A stretch of 40,519 bases of DNA from Prochlorococcus sp. AG-432-D11. GTDB taxonomy: Bacteria; Cyanobacteriota; Cyanobacteriia; PCC-6307; Cyanobiaceae. The stretch's first letter is position 1. Every line of letters begins with the position of its first letter. Positions 23,792-32,742 of this stretch are shown piece after piece. The stretch spans positions 1 to 40,519 of the forward strand of contig QCOP01000008.1 in the NCBI GenBank assembly GCA_003212885.1, read 5' to 3'. The notes below the pieces were generated by a model. The model did no database searches. It saw nothing but the letters and a program-made list of their open reading frames with translations, and was not told where the DNA came from. The position numbers were made by a program, and so were the translations under genes.

Positions 23792-24177
23792 ATGAAATTT
23801 CTACTACTGTCATGTCTAACGGCTCTAACACTTTTTGGGGATGTCGTTTGTCACATCTATATCTTCTGCAGAGTTGACAGCTGCAATCAAATCTCTAAGT
23901 ATAGATTTTTCTGAGAAATTCTGTTTGTACATTGACAATCGAGACACTTATGAAAAAACGGTAGCTATGACTGCCTCTCAGTTGTCAAAGTATTATTATT
24001 TAACCTCTTATGAAGGAAATAATACTTACTTAGAAATAAGACTTATTAGAATCTATATCAAATAATATTTTTGATATATGTGGAACAGTTCTTGCCGATT
24101 TTAAAGAAGAACTAGACAGTACTTTAGCTATATTAGTTGCCAAATTTCCTCGTAAATCCTTTAATGGCTTATATTAA
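23792..24177 (+). pseudogene. Exported-protein gene with two frameshifts
   Basis: ATG 23792 begins a signal peptide (MKFLLLSCLTALTLFG). At the G4 run 23837-23840 the sensible frame shifts by one to MSFVTSISSAELTAAIKSLS, the second half of the leader plus the mature start. Removing one G would join them perfectly. The second frame (IDFSEKFCLYIDNRDTYEKT, SQLSKYYYLTSYEGNN) fades near 24035. A third frame then continues with coding character (GTVLADFKEELDSTLAILVA, KFPRKSFNGLY) to TAA 24175. The three pieces read as one ~125-residue exported protein with Cys, now decayed or mis-sequenced. The track's ORF 23835-24065 is only its middle. Confidence 0.55.
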
Positions 24178-24274
24178 TTAATTTTTTAATGCTTTTTATT
24201 TAGAGCGATTCTTGAGATGTAGTAAGTGCCCCCTTTTAGAGTTCAATTAAGTCAGAGCAGCACGATGTGTCATA

Positions 24275-25969
24275 TCAAGAGGAACAGCTGTAGTGAGATA
24301 CTCCGCCAGTATTGAAGAATTTATTGGGCATAAGACGGTTGTACTTAGCCTCTAAACCAGATGATTGCTCCTCGTAAGGATTGGTCAGTATCGTCTGTAA
24401 TTCTTTAATTAGTCTATAGTCACCTTCCTCAGCCTTTTTATATGCAGGTACAACAAGCCACTCGCGCCAGGTGTATTGGGGATTTGTTAATTTCATCGCT
24501 GAGGATGCCTCGTAGAAGTTGCTTTGGTTAGTTAATAGGTTCCGCCAGTTTTTTAGCCAAGCATTCCATTGAATATCAACCTGTTCTGAACTAGGGAGGT
24601 AGAAACTACCTTTTAAAGGTATGATATTTTCTGGAATATTGGATAGCTTTCTAAAAAAGATTGTGTAGTCGACCTTGGAGAGAATCATTAGTTTTAGTAG
24701 TTCATTTACTAAGTTTTCGTCATAGCTGGTTAATCCAAGCTTCTTTGCCCACATAGCTTCAATTTCTTGTCTCATAACTTTAGCGAAGTCGGTTCGGATT
24801 GTATCCAGCTTTATCAATGCTTCTTTGTCGTCAATGAGTAGAGGTCGGATTGCTGACCAAAACATTTGATAATTGGCTTCGGCTGCAGCCGGTTGATTGA
24901 AGAATGAGAAATGGTTTCCACCTCCTGTCCAGGGTTGAAATCTTGGATCAAACATTTCACAGAATCCAAAGGGACCATAGTCTAGGGTGAAGCCACCAGC
25001 TGCACAGTTGTCACTATTAAAGTTGCCCTGGCAGTAGCCAATGCGCATCCAATTGGATATTAGAGAGGTGAGTCGTCCGCGAAATAAATGAGCTAGATCG
25101 ACTACTTGATCCTTAAATTCAAGGCTAGTATCAATGTCCTGTTCATAATTCCTTTGGATAAGGTGCTTCACGATCATTTTGAGCTCGTTCTGTGCACCTG
25201 AATGTGAATTGCTGCGTGCTCGACGAGCAAATAGCTCAAGCTGACCAACACGTAAAAATGAGGGGGCTACTCGAGTTGTGACCGCAGCAGGAGTATTGAC
25301 GAGTATATCGGGATCTATAGACCTGGAGCCCTCCTCGTACCAAGGTCTTCGCACTGTTTCTGATCGAGAAACATAAAGTGTTAGAGAGCGTGAAGTTGGA
25401 ACTCCTAGTGCATACATATATTCCTGAGCTAGAAATTCACGAACGCTGGAGCGTAGTACTGCACGGCCATCAGCTCCACGACAGTATGGTGTTGGCCCGC
25501 CTCCCTTTAGTTGCATTTCCCAACGCCTTCCGTTGAAAATACCTTCGAATATTGAAATTGCTCGGCCATCGCCATAGCCATTGCCAGTGCCAAACGGACA
25601 TTGTTGTGTGTACTCAGTTCCGTAGATTGAAAGAGCATATCCTGTTGCCCAGCCAGTTGGAGGCATTGGCGCTTTTGCTACGGATATGTCCCCTGTAAAC
25701 AGACGAGAGAATTCCTCGTCTAAGGCAAGTTCATGACTTAAGCCAAGCTCCTTGAATAAGGTTTTGCTGTGTGTTATGTATTGCGGTTTTGGAATAGCTG
25801 TTGGTGTCACCGGTACATAATGTCCGGAGAACACTTCACGAGGACTGTGATCTTGCCCGTCACAGGTGGCTTTAGGATCCGCTTTTAGCGAATTCATGAG
25901 CGAATAGTCAGCTGTAGACAAAAACTGATTAAAAGTTTTAATCTTTGATAATTTGGAAGAAGCTGTCAT
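24275..25969 (-). CDS. selO: Protein adenylyltransferase SelO (YdiU family)
   Basis: 564 residues. SelO is a pseudokinase that AMPylates proteins on Ser, Thr or Tyr, using ATP bound in a flipped orientation; in bacteria it targets redox proteins. Motifs visible: [33 protein letters not shown] (nucleotide-binding Lys and Arg), [40 protein letters not shown] (catalytic Asn/Asp with DYGPFGF), and a C-terminal Cys in YSCSS at the position where animal SelO has selenocysteine. Full length is somewhat longer than E. coli YdiU (about 480). Its GC content is clearly above that of its neighbours, suggesting acquisition by transfer. ATG start; monocistronic. Confidence 0.92.
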   Translation of the reverse strand: MTASSKLSKIKTFNQFLSTADYSLMNSLKADPKATCDGQDHSPREVFSGHYVPVTPTAIPKPQYITHSKTLFKELGLSHELALDEEFSRLFTGDISVAKAPMPPTGWATGYALSIYGTEYTQQCPFGTGNGYGDGRAISIFEGIFNGRRWEMQLKGGGPTPYCRGADGRAVLRSSVREFLAQEYMYALGVPTSRSLTLYVSRSETVRRPWYEEGSRSIDPDILVNTPAAVTTRVAPSFLRVGQLELFARRARSNSHSGAQNELKMIVKHLIQRNYEQDIDTSLEFKDQVVDLAHLFRGRLTSLISNWMRIGYCQGNFNSDNCAAGGFTLDYGPFGFCEMFDPRFQPWTGGGNHFSFFNQPAAAEANYQMFWSAIRPLLIDDKEALIKLDTIRTDFAKVMRQEIEAMWAKKLGLTSYDENLVNELLKLMILSKVDYTIFFRKLSNIPENIIPLKGSFYLPSSEQVDIQWNAWLKNWRNLLTNQSNFYEASSAMKLTNPQYTWREWLVVPAYKKAEEGDYRLIKELQTILTNPYEEQSSGLEAKYNRLMPNKFFNTGGVSHYSCSS

Positions 25970-26024
25970 ATTGAAGCTTTCTTGGGAGGATTAATAGGTA
26001 AAGAGATTTCTTCTGAATGTCCTA

Positions 26025-26171
26025 TTGGAAGTTGTGACAGGAGCAGTCGTAGGTACATGGCTCTTTGGCCCAGGAGTTTGTAATGCTCAAACTATTCTAG
26101 CTTTGTCAGATCCAATTTATACTTTTCAAAGTCTGGTTCCCTGTGAAGTCTTCGGGAGCTATAGGTTTTGA
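26025..26171 (+). CDS. Possible small exported protein or gene remnant, 48 aa
   Basis: Open frame with leader-like start from TTG 26025 or GTG 26034 (VVTGAVVGTWLFGPGVCNAQ) and a polar end (SDPIYTFQSLVPCEVFGSYR). The leader ends in Asn-Ala, typical of signal peptidase sites, and two Cys follow. There is no ATG. It is divergent from selO across a short gap. It may be a small secreted peptide or another remnant like those nearby. Weakly supported. Confidence 0.3.
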   Translation: MEVVTGAVVGTWLFGPGVCNAQTILALSDPIYTFQSLVPCEVFGSYRF

Positions 26172-26269
26172 AAGTATTAATCAATAAAAGCTTTAGTAAG
26201 CATACTGAAACTATTAATAAGGATTTTGGTTTAGAAAAAATCTAAATCGTGCATAGAGCTCATTAGAAT

Positions 26270-26443
26270 ATGAATATGAGTAAAAAATTGAGGGTGTTAG
26301 AGCTCTCTGAGCAACTACAAAAAAACGCAGATGACATAATTGCTATCTGCGTTCTATTGGATATTCCTGCAAACTCAAGGATTAGTTGTTTAAGTAATGA
26401 GAATGCTCAGAAAATCATTGATTATTACAAAGAAAATCTCTAA
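26270..26443 (+). CDS. Stand-alone IF2-N-like domain protein, 57 aa
   Basis: Just below the track cut-off. The sequence (MSKKLRVLELSEQLQKNADD, IIAICVLLDIPANSRISCLS, NENAQKIIDYYKEN) follows the N-terminal helical module of translation initiation factor IF-2: K-x-R-V-x-E-L-x-x-x-L, then a short helix with a hydrophobic L-x-I-P, then a final x-x-x-A-x-x-I helix. In IF-2 this module is fused to the GTPase; here it is alone. It may bind the ribosome or nucleic acid. ATG at 26270, second ATG at 26276. Convergent with the H1-like gene, overlapping its end by four bases. Confidence 0.65.
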   Translation: MNMSKKLRVLELSEQLQKNADDIIAICVLLDIPANSRISCLSNENAQKIIDYYKENL

Positions 26444-26952
26444 GCAAGCTTCACTGCTGGCTTTGCAGGAGCTCTCTTCGCACGTCTAGCTTTTGTTGGC
26501 TTCGTTGCTGTTGCTGTTGAGGTTGAAGTTTTTTTTGTTGAAGCTTTCTTGGTAACTGATTTCTTGGCGGCTGGTTTATTTGTTGTTGCCTTCTTAGGAG
26601 CACTCTTTTGAGATACTGCCTTTTTTGCAGTGCGCTTTTTGGGAGCCGCATTAGTTGTTGAGGCTTTGCGAGTACGATGGGCAACTATTAGAGCCCATTC
26701 TTCTGCGGAAACGTTAGCTGGCTTGTTGCCATGTACTTCTGACTGCTTAGCAGCCTTCTCGATATCTTTGATTAGGTTTTTCCAAGAAGCAGCATAACGC
26801 TTGTCAGATTGTGACTTTGCACCACTTTCAACAAGAGTTTCAACTACGCCTTGTGCTGTAACTTTTTTACGCCGACGATTAAAGATTTCTTTTTGAAGAG
26901 TTGCGATCATAGCTTCAGCCTTGGCTGAAACCTTAATAGTTAGTTGAGACAT
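26440..26952 (-). CDS. Histone-H1-like DNA-binding protein, 170 aa
   Basis: Residues 1-~95 are a helical domain (KAEAMIATLQKEIFNRRRKK VTAQGVVETLVESGAK). Its short regular start MSQLTIKVS resembles ribbon-helix-helix proteins. The last ~75 residues form a disordered Lys/Ala/Thr tail with repeated PKK/AKK/TKK units (APKKRTAKKAVSQKSAPKK), like histone H1 and the HctB-type proteins of bacteria. It probably binds DNA non-specifically through the tail and may organise the nucleoid or act as a regulator. Cytoplasmic. The Lys-rich tail is encoded by low-complexity DNA, which yields the shadow ORF 26451-26684. Confidence 0.7.
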   Translation of the reverse strand: MSQLTIKVSAKAEAMIATLQKEIFNRRRKKVTAQGVVETLVESGAKSQSDKRYAASWKNLIKDIEKAAKQSEVHGNKPANVSAEEWALIVAHRTRKASTTNAAPKKRTAKKAVSQKSAPKKATTNKPAAKKSVTKKASTKKTSTSTATATKPTKARRAKRAPAKPAVKLA

Positions 26953-27037
26953 TGAGGTAGATAATTTCTTTATCTAACCTCTACCATAAATAGGGTACCC
27001 AATACAATTAATATTGAGTCTAAGGCATGTAAGAAGG

Positions 27038-27214
27038 CTAAATTGTAACGCCGTATCTGTTGCCAATTCCCGCAATATCATCCATTGAAAGTTCTTGGAA
27101 GTAATTGCTGAGGCACTTGTAGGTATTTAGGTAAGTATTCATGCTTTCTATATGTGCGTGAGGTGGTTTATGCATTGCTAGAGCGATTTTGAGAGCTAGT
27201 TGATCTTTAGTCAT
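27038..27214 (-). CDS. Small hypothetical protein, 58 aa
   Basis: The track start (27244) overlaps the upstream gene; the internal ATG at 27214 (MTKDQLALKIALAMHKPPHA) lies four bases past that gene's stop and is preferred. Soluble and helical (YLNTYKCLSNYFQELSMDDI, AGIGNRYGVTI). The AGIGNRYG end resembles a helix-hairpin turn. No family recognised. Co-transcribed with the Cys-rich gene upstream. Confidence 0.5.
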   Translation of the reverse strand: MTKDQLALKIALAMHKPPHAHIESMNTYLNTYKCLSNYFQELSMDDIAGIGNRYGVTI

Positions 27215-27218
27215 TGTT

Positions 27219-27539
27219 TTAAGCGGCTTTAGGGGTAATGCCAAATTTGTCTTCGAAGGGCTTATTCCAAAGAGTACATTTGTTAGTTAAATGAGCTGCT
27301 TGTGGAATAAGGCGAGCATGAGATCGACATGTTAGTAGAGTGCGAGAATACCTATCAGATGAATACCGAAAATGCATACAGGTCATGCAAACACATGCTG
27401 AATTCGATAACTTCAGTGTGCCTTCTTCTAGATAGTCCCAATTTTCTTCTTCAATAAAAAGGTTTCGGTGAAAGGTTTTTAAGGGAAAGTGTTTAAGCAT
27501 AGTTTTGAAAACAAAGGTTGCAGTACTACAGAACCTCAT
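27219..27539 (-). CDS. Cys-rich putative zinc-binding protein, up to 106 aa
   Basis: The core has the cysteines of a zinc-ribbon-like fold: SACVCMTCMHFRYSSDR, then LLTCRSHARLIPQAAHLTNK followed by CTLW. The spacing C-x-C-x2-C ... C-x2-H ... C-x-W suggests one metal site. The N-terminal 13 residues may be untranslated; the second ATG at 27500 (MLKHFPLK) is an alternative start. Cytoplasmic. It forms a two-gene unit with the 58-residue gene downstream (four-base gap). Function unknown. Confidence 0.55.
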   Translation of the reverse strand: MRFCSTATFVFKTMLKHFPLKTFHRNLFIEEENWDYLEEGTLKLSNSACVCMTCMHFRYSSDRYSRTLLTCRSHARLIPQAAHLTNKCTLWNKPFEDKFGITPKAA

Positions 27540-27802
27540 GCAATAGAGTGAATTTGAAATGGCTTGGGCACCGGCCAGAAGAACGAGGTTTTATAGTAGT
27601 ACACTTATACTATTAAAGTCTTAGCTTGATGGCAACCTTTTAATGCGCGAAAGTCGATTATCTTCTTTAGTTAGTTTGCTAGTCCAAGTAAAATTCCTGC
27701 TATGTCCGAAATAAGTTGTCTTGCGTAAACTTTGAGTAAATCTTTGAACTTCAAGTTCTCTCTCTTCTATTATCACTTCATTAGTAAAGTGTGTGAACCT
27801 TT

Positions 27803-29311
27803 ATGAAAAAAAGAACGGCTTTTCTTGGTGCATTTCTTTCATTGGTGTCTTTAGGACAGCCATTGATAATGGGACCTGTTGTTGCTTTTACAACTGCTGC
27901 ATCAATGCTGTCTTTCCCTGAATCAGCCACAGCAACGAAAAGACAGAGATTTTATTTCAATAGAGCATTTCAAAAGGCATTAATAGGTGATTACTCTGGA
28001 GCAATCACTGACTACAGCAAGGCTTTAGAAATTGATCCTAAAGATGCGCTTGCCTTTTACAACCGTGGTATTGCTAAAGATAATTTAGAAGATTACTCTG
28101 GAGCAATTTCTGATTACAGCAAGGCTTTAGAAATTGATCCAACTTATGTCAACGCGTATATCAACCGTGGCATTGCTAAGTCTGATTTAGGTAACCATTC
28201 AGGAGCAATTAGTGATTACACTAAGGCAATTGATATCAAGCCAGGGCAACCGGGGGCTTACTATAATCGTGCTATTGCGAAGGCAGATTTAGAAGACCAT
28301 ACCGGAGCAATTTCTGATTACAGTAAGGCCATAGAAATTAATCCAAGTTATGTGAATGCGTATTACAACCGTGGTATTTGTAAGGCTGCATTAAATGATC
28401 ATTCTGGAGCAATTAGTGATTACAGTAAGGCCATAGAAATTGAGCCAAGTTATGCCAATGCCTATATCAATCGTGGTCTTTTGAAGAGTCAAGAATTTAA
28501 TGATTTTTTTGGAGCAATTGCTGACTACAATGAGGCGATAAAAATTGATCCACAAGATGCGCTTCCTTATTACAACCGTGGAATTGCTAAGTCTGATTTA
28601 GATGATCATTCAGGATCAATCTCTGATTTCAGTAAGGCCATAGAAATTAATCCAAAATATGTAAATGCGTATTATAACCGAGGTGTTGCTAAGTCTGATT
28701 TAAATGATCACACAGGAGCAATTGCAGATTACAGCAAGGCATTAGAAATTAATCCAAAATATATAAATGCTTACTACAACCGTGGAATTGCCAAAGCTGA
28801 TTTAGAGGATTACTCAGGAGCAATTGCAGATTACAATCAGGTGTTAGCAATTAATCCCAATTATGTGAGTGCCTATATCAATCGTGGCCTGATTTATGCT
28901 GAAGAATTAGCTGATCATACAGGAGCAATTGCAGATTACAGCAAGGCATTAGAAATTAATCCAGAGAATGCAATTGCTTACTACAACCGTGGAATTGCCA
29001 AATCTGATTTAGAGGATTACTCAGGAGCAATCTCTGATTACAGCAAGGCATTAGAAATTAATCCAAAATATGTAAATGCCTATATCAATCGTGGTCTCAT
29101 TAAGGATGAAAAGTTGATCGATCATACTGGAGCAATTGCAGATTACAGCAAGGCATTAGAAATTGATCCAGAGAATGCTCTTGCTTATTTTAATCGAGGT
29201 CTTGCTAAGGGTAATTTAGATGATATGAGAGGAGCTTGTTCTGACTGGAGGAAATCAGCATCTCTTGGAGATAAAGATGCTGTTGAATTTGTAAAAATGG
29301 ATTGTGACTAA
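27803..29311 (+). CDS. Exported TPR-repeat protein, 502 aa
   Basis: Residues 1-~45 look like a long signal peptide or membrane anchor (LGAFLSLVSLGQPLIMGPVV, cleavage perhaps at ATA). From residue ~63 there are 12 complete tetratricopeptide repeats plus one diverged final unit. Each unit has the form D-x-x-GAIxDYxKAxEIxPxxxxAYxNRGxxKxxLx. The usual period is 34; units 5, 9 and 11 have 35 residues. It forms an extended super-helix that binds protein partners, probably in the periplasm or at a membrane. The last unit ends in a Cys pair (GACSDW, KMDCD). Cyanobacterial relatives assist assembly or envelope functions, but no specific partner can be named. Convergent with ureC. Confidence 0.88.
   Translation: MKKRTAFLGAFLSLVSLGQPLIMGPVVAFTTAASMLSFPESATATKRQRFYFNRAFQKALIGDYSGAITDYSKALEIDPKDALAFYNRGIAKDNLEDYSGAISDYSKALEIDPTYVNAYINRGIAKSDLGNHSGAISDYTKAIDIKPGQPGAYYNRAIAKADLEDHTGAISDYSKAIEINPSYVNAYYNRGICKAALNDHSGAISDYSKAIEIEPSYANAYINRGLLKSQEFNDFFGAIADYNEAIKIDPQDALPYYNRGIAKSDLDDHSGSISDFSKAIEINPKYVNAYYNRGVAKSDLNDHTGAIADYSKALEINPKYINAYYNRGIAKADLEDYSGAIADYNQVLAINPNYVSAYINRGLIYAEELADHTGAIADYSKALEINPENAIAYYNRGIAKSDLEDYSGAISDYSKALEINPKYVNAYINRGLIKDEKLIDHTGAIADYSKALEIDPENALAYFNRGLAKGNLDDMRGACSDWRKSASLGDKDAVEFVKMDCD
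27989..29221 (+). repeat. 12 tandem coding repeats of 102/105 bp
   Basis: The TPR units are close to identical at DNA level in several places (GGAGCAATTGCAGATTACAG recurs with silent changes only). This makes the tract a substrate for recombination that adds or removes units. Period 102 bp, 105 bp in three units. Confidence 0.85.
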
Positions 29312-29362
29312 AAAAAATATTCACTGTTCGTCAGCTGAATTCTTTAATAGTTTTAGTGGTCT

Positions 29363-31072
29363 TTAAAGTAGAAGGTACCTCTGAGCAAGAGGTAGTTTTT
29401 CTGCAGGATCACAAGTAAGTAGCTCTCCATCTGCAAATACTTCATAGGTTTGGGGATCAACCTGAATTGAAGGCACTGCAGTGTTTAGTTTCATACTTTC
29501 TTTGGATATGATGCGAGTATTCTTTACAGCTACACATCTCTTAATGAGACCAAGATTTTTTGCCACATTTGCATCGATGGCATTCTGACTGAGGAATGTG
29601 AGGCAACTAGGTGCTAAAGCCTTACCAAAAGATCCAAACATTGGTCTCCCATACACAGGCTCTGGGGTAGGGATAGACGCATTGGGGTCACCCATTTGAG
29701 CCCAAGCTATAGAACCCCCTTTTATAACAAGCTCTGGCTTGATTCCGAAAAATCCTGGTTTCCATAATACTAAATCTGCAAGTTTGCCAACTTCTACTGA
29801 TCCTATGTGGTCACTCATTCCATGAGCTATTGCTGGATTGATGGTTACTTTGGAGATATATCTTTTTAATCGGTTGTTGTCATTTCGTGGTGAATCTTCC
29901 GAAAGTGGTCCACGTTGAATTTTCATTTTGTGAGCAGTTTGGAAAGTTCTAGTGATTACTTCTCCTACTCTTCCCATTGCTTGAGAGTCACTTGCAATTA
30001 TCGAAAAAGCACCTAGGTCATGAAGTATGTCTTCTGCCGCTATGGTTTCGCGGCGAATACGCGATTCTGCAAAAGCAACATCTTCGGGGATTTTGGGGTC
30101 CAAATGGTGGCAAACCATCAGCATGTCTAAGTGCTCTTCAAGAGTATTAAGGGTATAAGGCCTTGTTGGATTGGTACTGCTTGGGATGACGTTACTTTGT
30201 CCACAAATTTTGATTATGTCTGGAGCATGTCCACCACCTGCACCTTCGGTATGGAAAGTATGAATAGTTCTGCCATTAATTGCTTTGATTGTGTCTTCTA
30301 CAAAGCCAGCTTCATTTAGTGTATCCGTATGAATACAAACTTGGACATCTCTTCGATCAGCTACTTCTAAACAAGTATTAATTGATGCAGGTGTTGTACC
30401 CCAATCTTCATGAAGTTTTAGTCCACATGCTCCTGCTAAAACTTGTTCCTCTAACGCCTCAGGATTAGTTGTATTACCTTTGCCGAAAAAACCTAAATTA
30501 ACAGGGAACGCTTCTGCGGCTTGAAGCATTCTTGAAATATGAAATTCTCCTGGTGTACAAGTAGTTGCATTTGTTCCTGTTGCAGGTCCTGTTCCACCTC
30601 CAAGCATAGTTGTAATACCACTGGCTAAAGCTGTTTCGATTTGCTGAGGACATATGAAGTGAATATGAGTGTCAATTCCCCCAGCGGTCAAAATATTCCC
30701 TTCTCCAGCGATGGCTTCAGTAGATGGACCAATGATAATTGTTACTCCAGCTTGAGTATCAGGATTGCCAGCTTTCCCTATGCCAACTATTTGTCCATTT
30801 TTAATACCTATGTCAGCTTTTACTATTCCCCACCAGTCCAGAATTAATGCATTGGTAATAACTGTATCAACGGCTCCATTATCTCTGGTTGATTGAGATT
30901 GCCCCATGCCATCTCTGATAACTTTGCCTCCACCAAATTTGACTTCATCACCGTAGATGGTGTGGTCATGTTCTACTTCAAGTATTAGGTCGGTATCAGC
31001 GAGGCGCAGTCGATCGCCAGTCGTTGGACCGTAAGTCTCTGCGTAATTTCGTCTTGGAATGCGATAGGACAT
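29363..31072 (-). CDS. ureC: Urease alpha subunit
   Basis: 569 residues, catalytic subunit. Hydrolyses urea to ammonium and carbamate at a dinuclear nickel site. All ligands are visible: His pair in [14 protein letters not shown], the carbamylated Lys in [13 protein letters not shown], His in [12 protein letters not shown] and [14 protein letters not shown], the catalytic flap His in [14 protein letters not shown], and Asp in [13 protein letters not shown]. The length is normal. Last gene of the leftward ureDABC unit, eight bases after ureB. Convergent with the TPR gene. Cytoplasmic. Confidence 0.98.
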   Translation of the reverse strand: MSYRIPRRNYAETYGPTTGDRLRLADTDLILEVEHDHTIYGDEVKFGGGKVIRDGMGQSQSTRDNGAVDTVITNALILDWWGIVKADIGIKNGQIVGIGKAGNPDTQAGVTIIIGPSTEAIAGEGNILTAGGIDTHIHFICPQQIETALASGITTMLGGGTGPATGTNATTCTPGEFHISRMLQAAEAFPVNLGFFGKGNTTNPEALEEQVLAGACGLKLHEDWGTTPASINTCLEVADRRDVQVCIHTDTLNEAGFVEDTIKAINGRTIHTFHTEGAGGGHAPDIIKICGQSNVIPSSTNPTRPYTLNTLEEHLDMLMVCHHLDPKIPEDVAFAESRIRRETIAAEDILHDLGAFSIIASDSQAMGRVGEVITRTFQTAHKMKIQRGPLSEDSPRNDNNRLKRYISKVTINPAIAHGMSDHIGSVEVGKLADLVLWKPGFFGIKPELVIKGGSIAWAQMGDPNASIPTPEPVYGRPMFGSFGKALAPSCLTFLSQNAIDANVAKNLGLIKRCVAVKNTRIISKESMKLNTAVPSIQVDPQTYEVFADGELLTCDPAEKLPLAQRYLLL

Positions 31073-31080
31073 AGTTACTT

Positions 31081-31398
31081 TTAAGCAATAGAACCGTTAA
31101 TTAACCCGTTAAATCCATAAATATTTTGATGACCAGCAAAAGGGATAAGTCGAACTTGTCTAGAATCGCCAGGTTCGAAACGAATTGCAGTTCCGGCTGG
31201 TATATCCAGTCTTTTCCCAATGGTTGTTTCTCTGTCAAAGATAAGTGCTTGATTAGTTTCATAGAAATGAAAATGCGAACCAACTTGTATGGGTCTGTCT
31301 CCCTTATTAGAAACAGAAATAGTGGTTACAGGCCTTCCAGCATTCAATTCAATTTCTCCGTTTTCAGGGAATAATTCACCAGGGATTAGAGGCTTCAT
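31081..31398 (-). CDS. ureB: Urease beta subunit
   Basis: 105 residues. Structural subunit of the (alpha-beta-gamma)3 urease. The pattern [20 protein letters not shown], then [20 protein letters not shown] and the C-terminal [15 protein letters not shown], is complete and diagnostic. Nine bases after ureA and eight before ureC, so strictly co-transcribed. ATG start. Confidence 0.97.
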   Translation of the reverse strand: MKPLIPGELFPENGEIELNAGRPVTTISVSNKGDRPIQVGSHFHFYETNQALIFDRETTIGKRLDIPAGTAIRFEPGDSRQVRLIPFAGHQNIYGFNGLINGSIA

Positions 31399-31407
31399 GA
31401 TATTTGT

Positions 31408-31710
31408 TTAGCGAATTGGTTCGTGCAAAGTGACAAGCTTGGTTCCATCGGGGAATACCGCCTCAACTTGAACTTCATTAACAAGCTCTGGGATGCCTTC
31501 CATTACCTGTTCACGACTAAGCCATGAAGTCCCTTCGCTCATTAATTCAGAAACAGTTTTGCCATCTCTAGCACCTTCCAAGATTTGAAAACTTAGCCAG
31601 GCCACTGTTTCTGGATGATTAAGCTTTAATCCACGATTTAACCTGCGCTCAGCAAGCAGAGCAGCAGTAACAATCAAAAGCTTATCTTTTTCTTGGGGGC
31701 TTAGATGCAT
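31408..31710 (-). CDS. ureA: Urease gamma subunit
   Basis: 100 residues. Starts [20 protein letters not shown] and carries [20 protein letters not shown] and [20 protein letters not shown], the conserved urease gamma pattern. Packs on the alpha subunit in the urease trimer. First structural gene; 70 bases separate it from ureD upstream on the same strand, and a promoter or processing site could lie there. Confidence 0.97.
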   Translation of the reverse strand: MHLSPQEKDKLLIVTAALLAERRLNRGLKLNHPETVAWLSFQILEGARDGKTVSELMSEGTSWLSREQVMEGIPELVNEVQVEAVFPDGTKLVTLHEPIR

Positions 31711-31780
31711 ACAAGAGTTGCCATATATATAACTTTCTCAATATCAACGTTATAAAAAAGTTCATTTTGGACATATTTTT

Positions 31781-32680
31781 TTAAATTGTCTCTTGTAAAG
31801 GCCATACTCTGATGTTTTTTGGAGAGCTCAAGTTTCTAACTTTTCGTATTTCAGACCAAATTCTTAAGAACCAGAATCTTGCTGCTTGTGATGATTCTCC
31901 AAGGTAACGAGCAGATATTCCTTTCCTAAGAGTGCTACACCCCATTCTCCCTTGAATACCTTCCCTGGAAGATTGGCAAATTTCTAATAATTGTTCGAGT
32001 TTAGATTGTGAAAAGTCATCTGGTGCAATCCAGATCAATGACCCAACAACGGGACTATTTGATAAGCCATGATCAGTGACAAGTGAATCGCCACAAAGTT
32101 CTAATTGATCAATAAATTCCCAATAGCTCGATTCAGAAGCAGTTCTCGAGATTTCAATTTTTGATCGCCAACATCCATTGCCTAATTTTTCTCCGGCGGC
32201 AGTTCTTCCAAGACGAACTATTTCTGTACTGAGGAAACTAGCTTTTGACTCCAATCGAATACGCATTGTTTGCTCAAAAAGACCACCTTTAAAAATTACT
32301 AATTCTTGGGGCATCCATTCTAGATCGCCTCCTTCTTGAAGATTGAAATTGCAATCTTGTTTGGCCCAAATCCCTTGTGGATGTATTAATGATCGCTCTA
32401 CTGTTCCATAGACTTTTTGCGCTGCAACAGTTGTAATAAGACCACTACTTTTTTCACGCATATTTACATTTACAAGTAGTACATCCCCTCCTACTAAACC
32501 TCCTGCTGAATGAAGTAAAGGTATTTCACAACGACCATCTCGGTTGTGAGATGATTTCATTAACTTAAATGGAGCGTTAAAGCTGCTGTGCTGAATAGTT
32601 AAAGGATTTAAAGGTGTTCTTCGCTCAAAGCAAAGTTCACATTTTCCCACCCAGTGATCTTTTTTGCTTATAGGCTTCAA
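31781..32680 (-). CDS. ureD: Urease accessory protein UreD (UreH)
   Basis: 299 residues, beta-rich. UreD forms the scaffold that, with UreF and UreG, loads nickel into apo-urease. Motifs: LLHSAGGLVGGDVLLVNVNM (the conserved P-L-hydrophobic-N/S-x-x-GG-hydrophobic-x-GD segment), TTVAAQKVYGTVERS, and WMPQELVIFKGG with the usual W-x-P-x-E-x-I-x-F. Complete. Divergent from ureE, with starts ~60 bases apart. First gene of ureDABC. Confidence 0.95.
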   Translation of the reverse strand: MKPISKKDHWVGKCELCFERRTPLNPLTIQHSSFNAPFKLMKSSHNRDGRCEIPLLHSAGGLVGGDVLLVNVNMREKSSGLITTVAAQKVYGTVERSLIHPQGIWAKQDCNFNLQEGGDLEWMPQELVIFKGGLFEQTMRIRLESKASFLSTEIVRLGRTAAGEKLGNGCWRSKIEISRTASESSYWEFIDQLELCGDSLVTDHGLSNSPVVGSLIWIAPDDFSQSKLEQLLEICQSSREGIQGRMGCSTLRKGISARYLGESSQAARFWFLRIWSEIRKVRNLSSPKNIRVWPLQETI

Positions 32681-32742
32681 ATCTATTGTCCAAAATCATT
32701 TTTAGTCTATTCTGATCAGATCTATAGTTGGAGACAATATCA

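Noticed and set aside
26451-26684. Gln/Lys-rich 77-aa ORF inside the H1-like gene
   Set aside because: Frame shadow of the Lys-rich tail.
27989-29221. Regular ~102-bp repeats considered as a CRISPR array
   Set aside because: The repeats are an uninterrupted coding frame of TPR units; there are no unique spacers and no cas genes.
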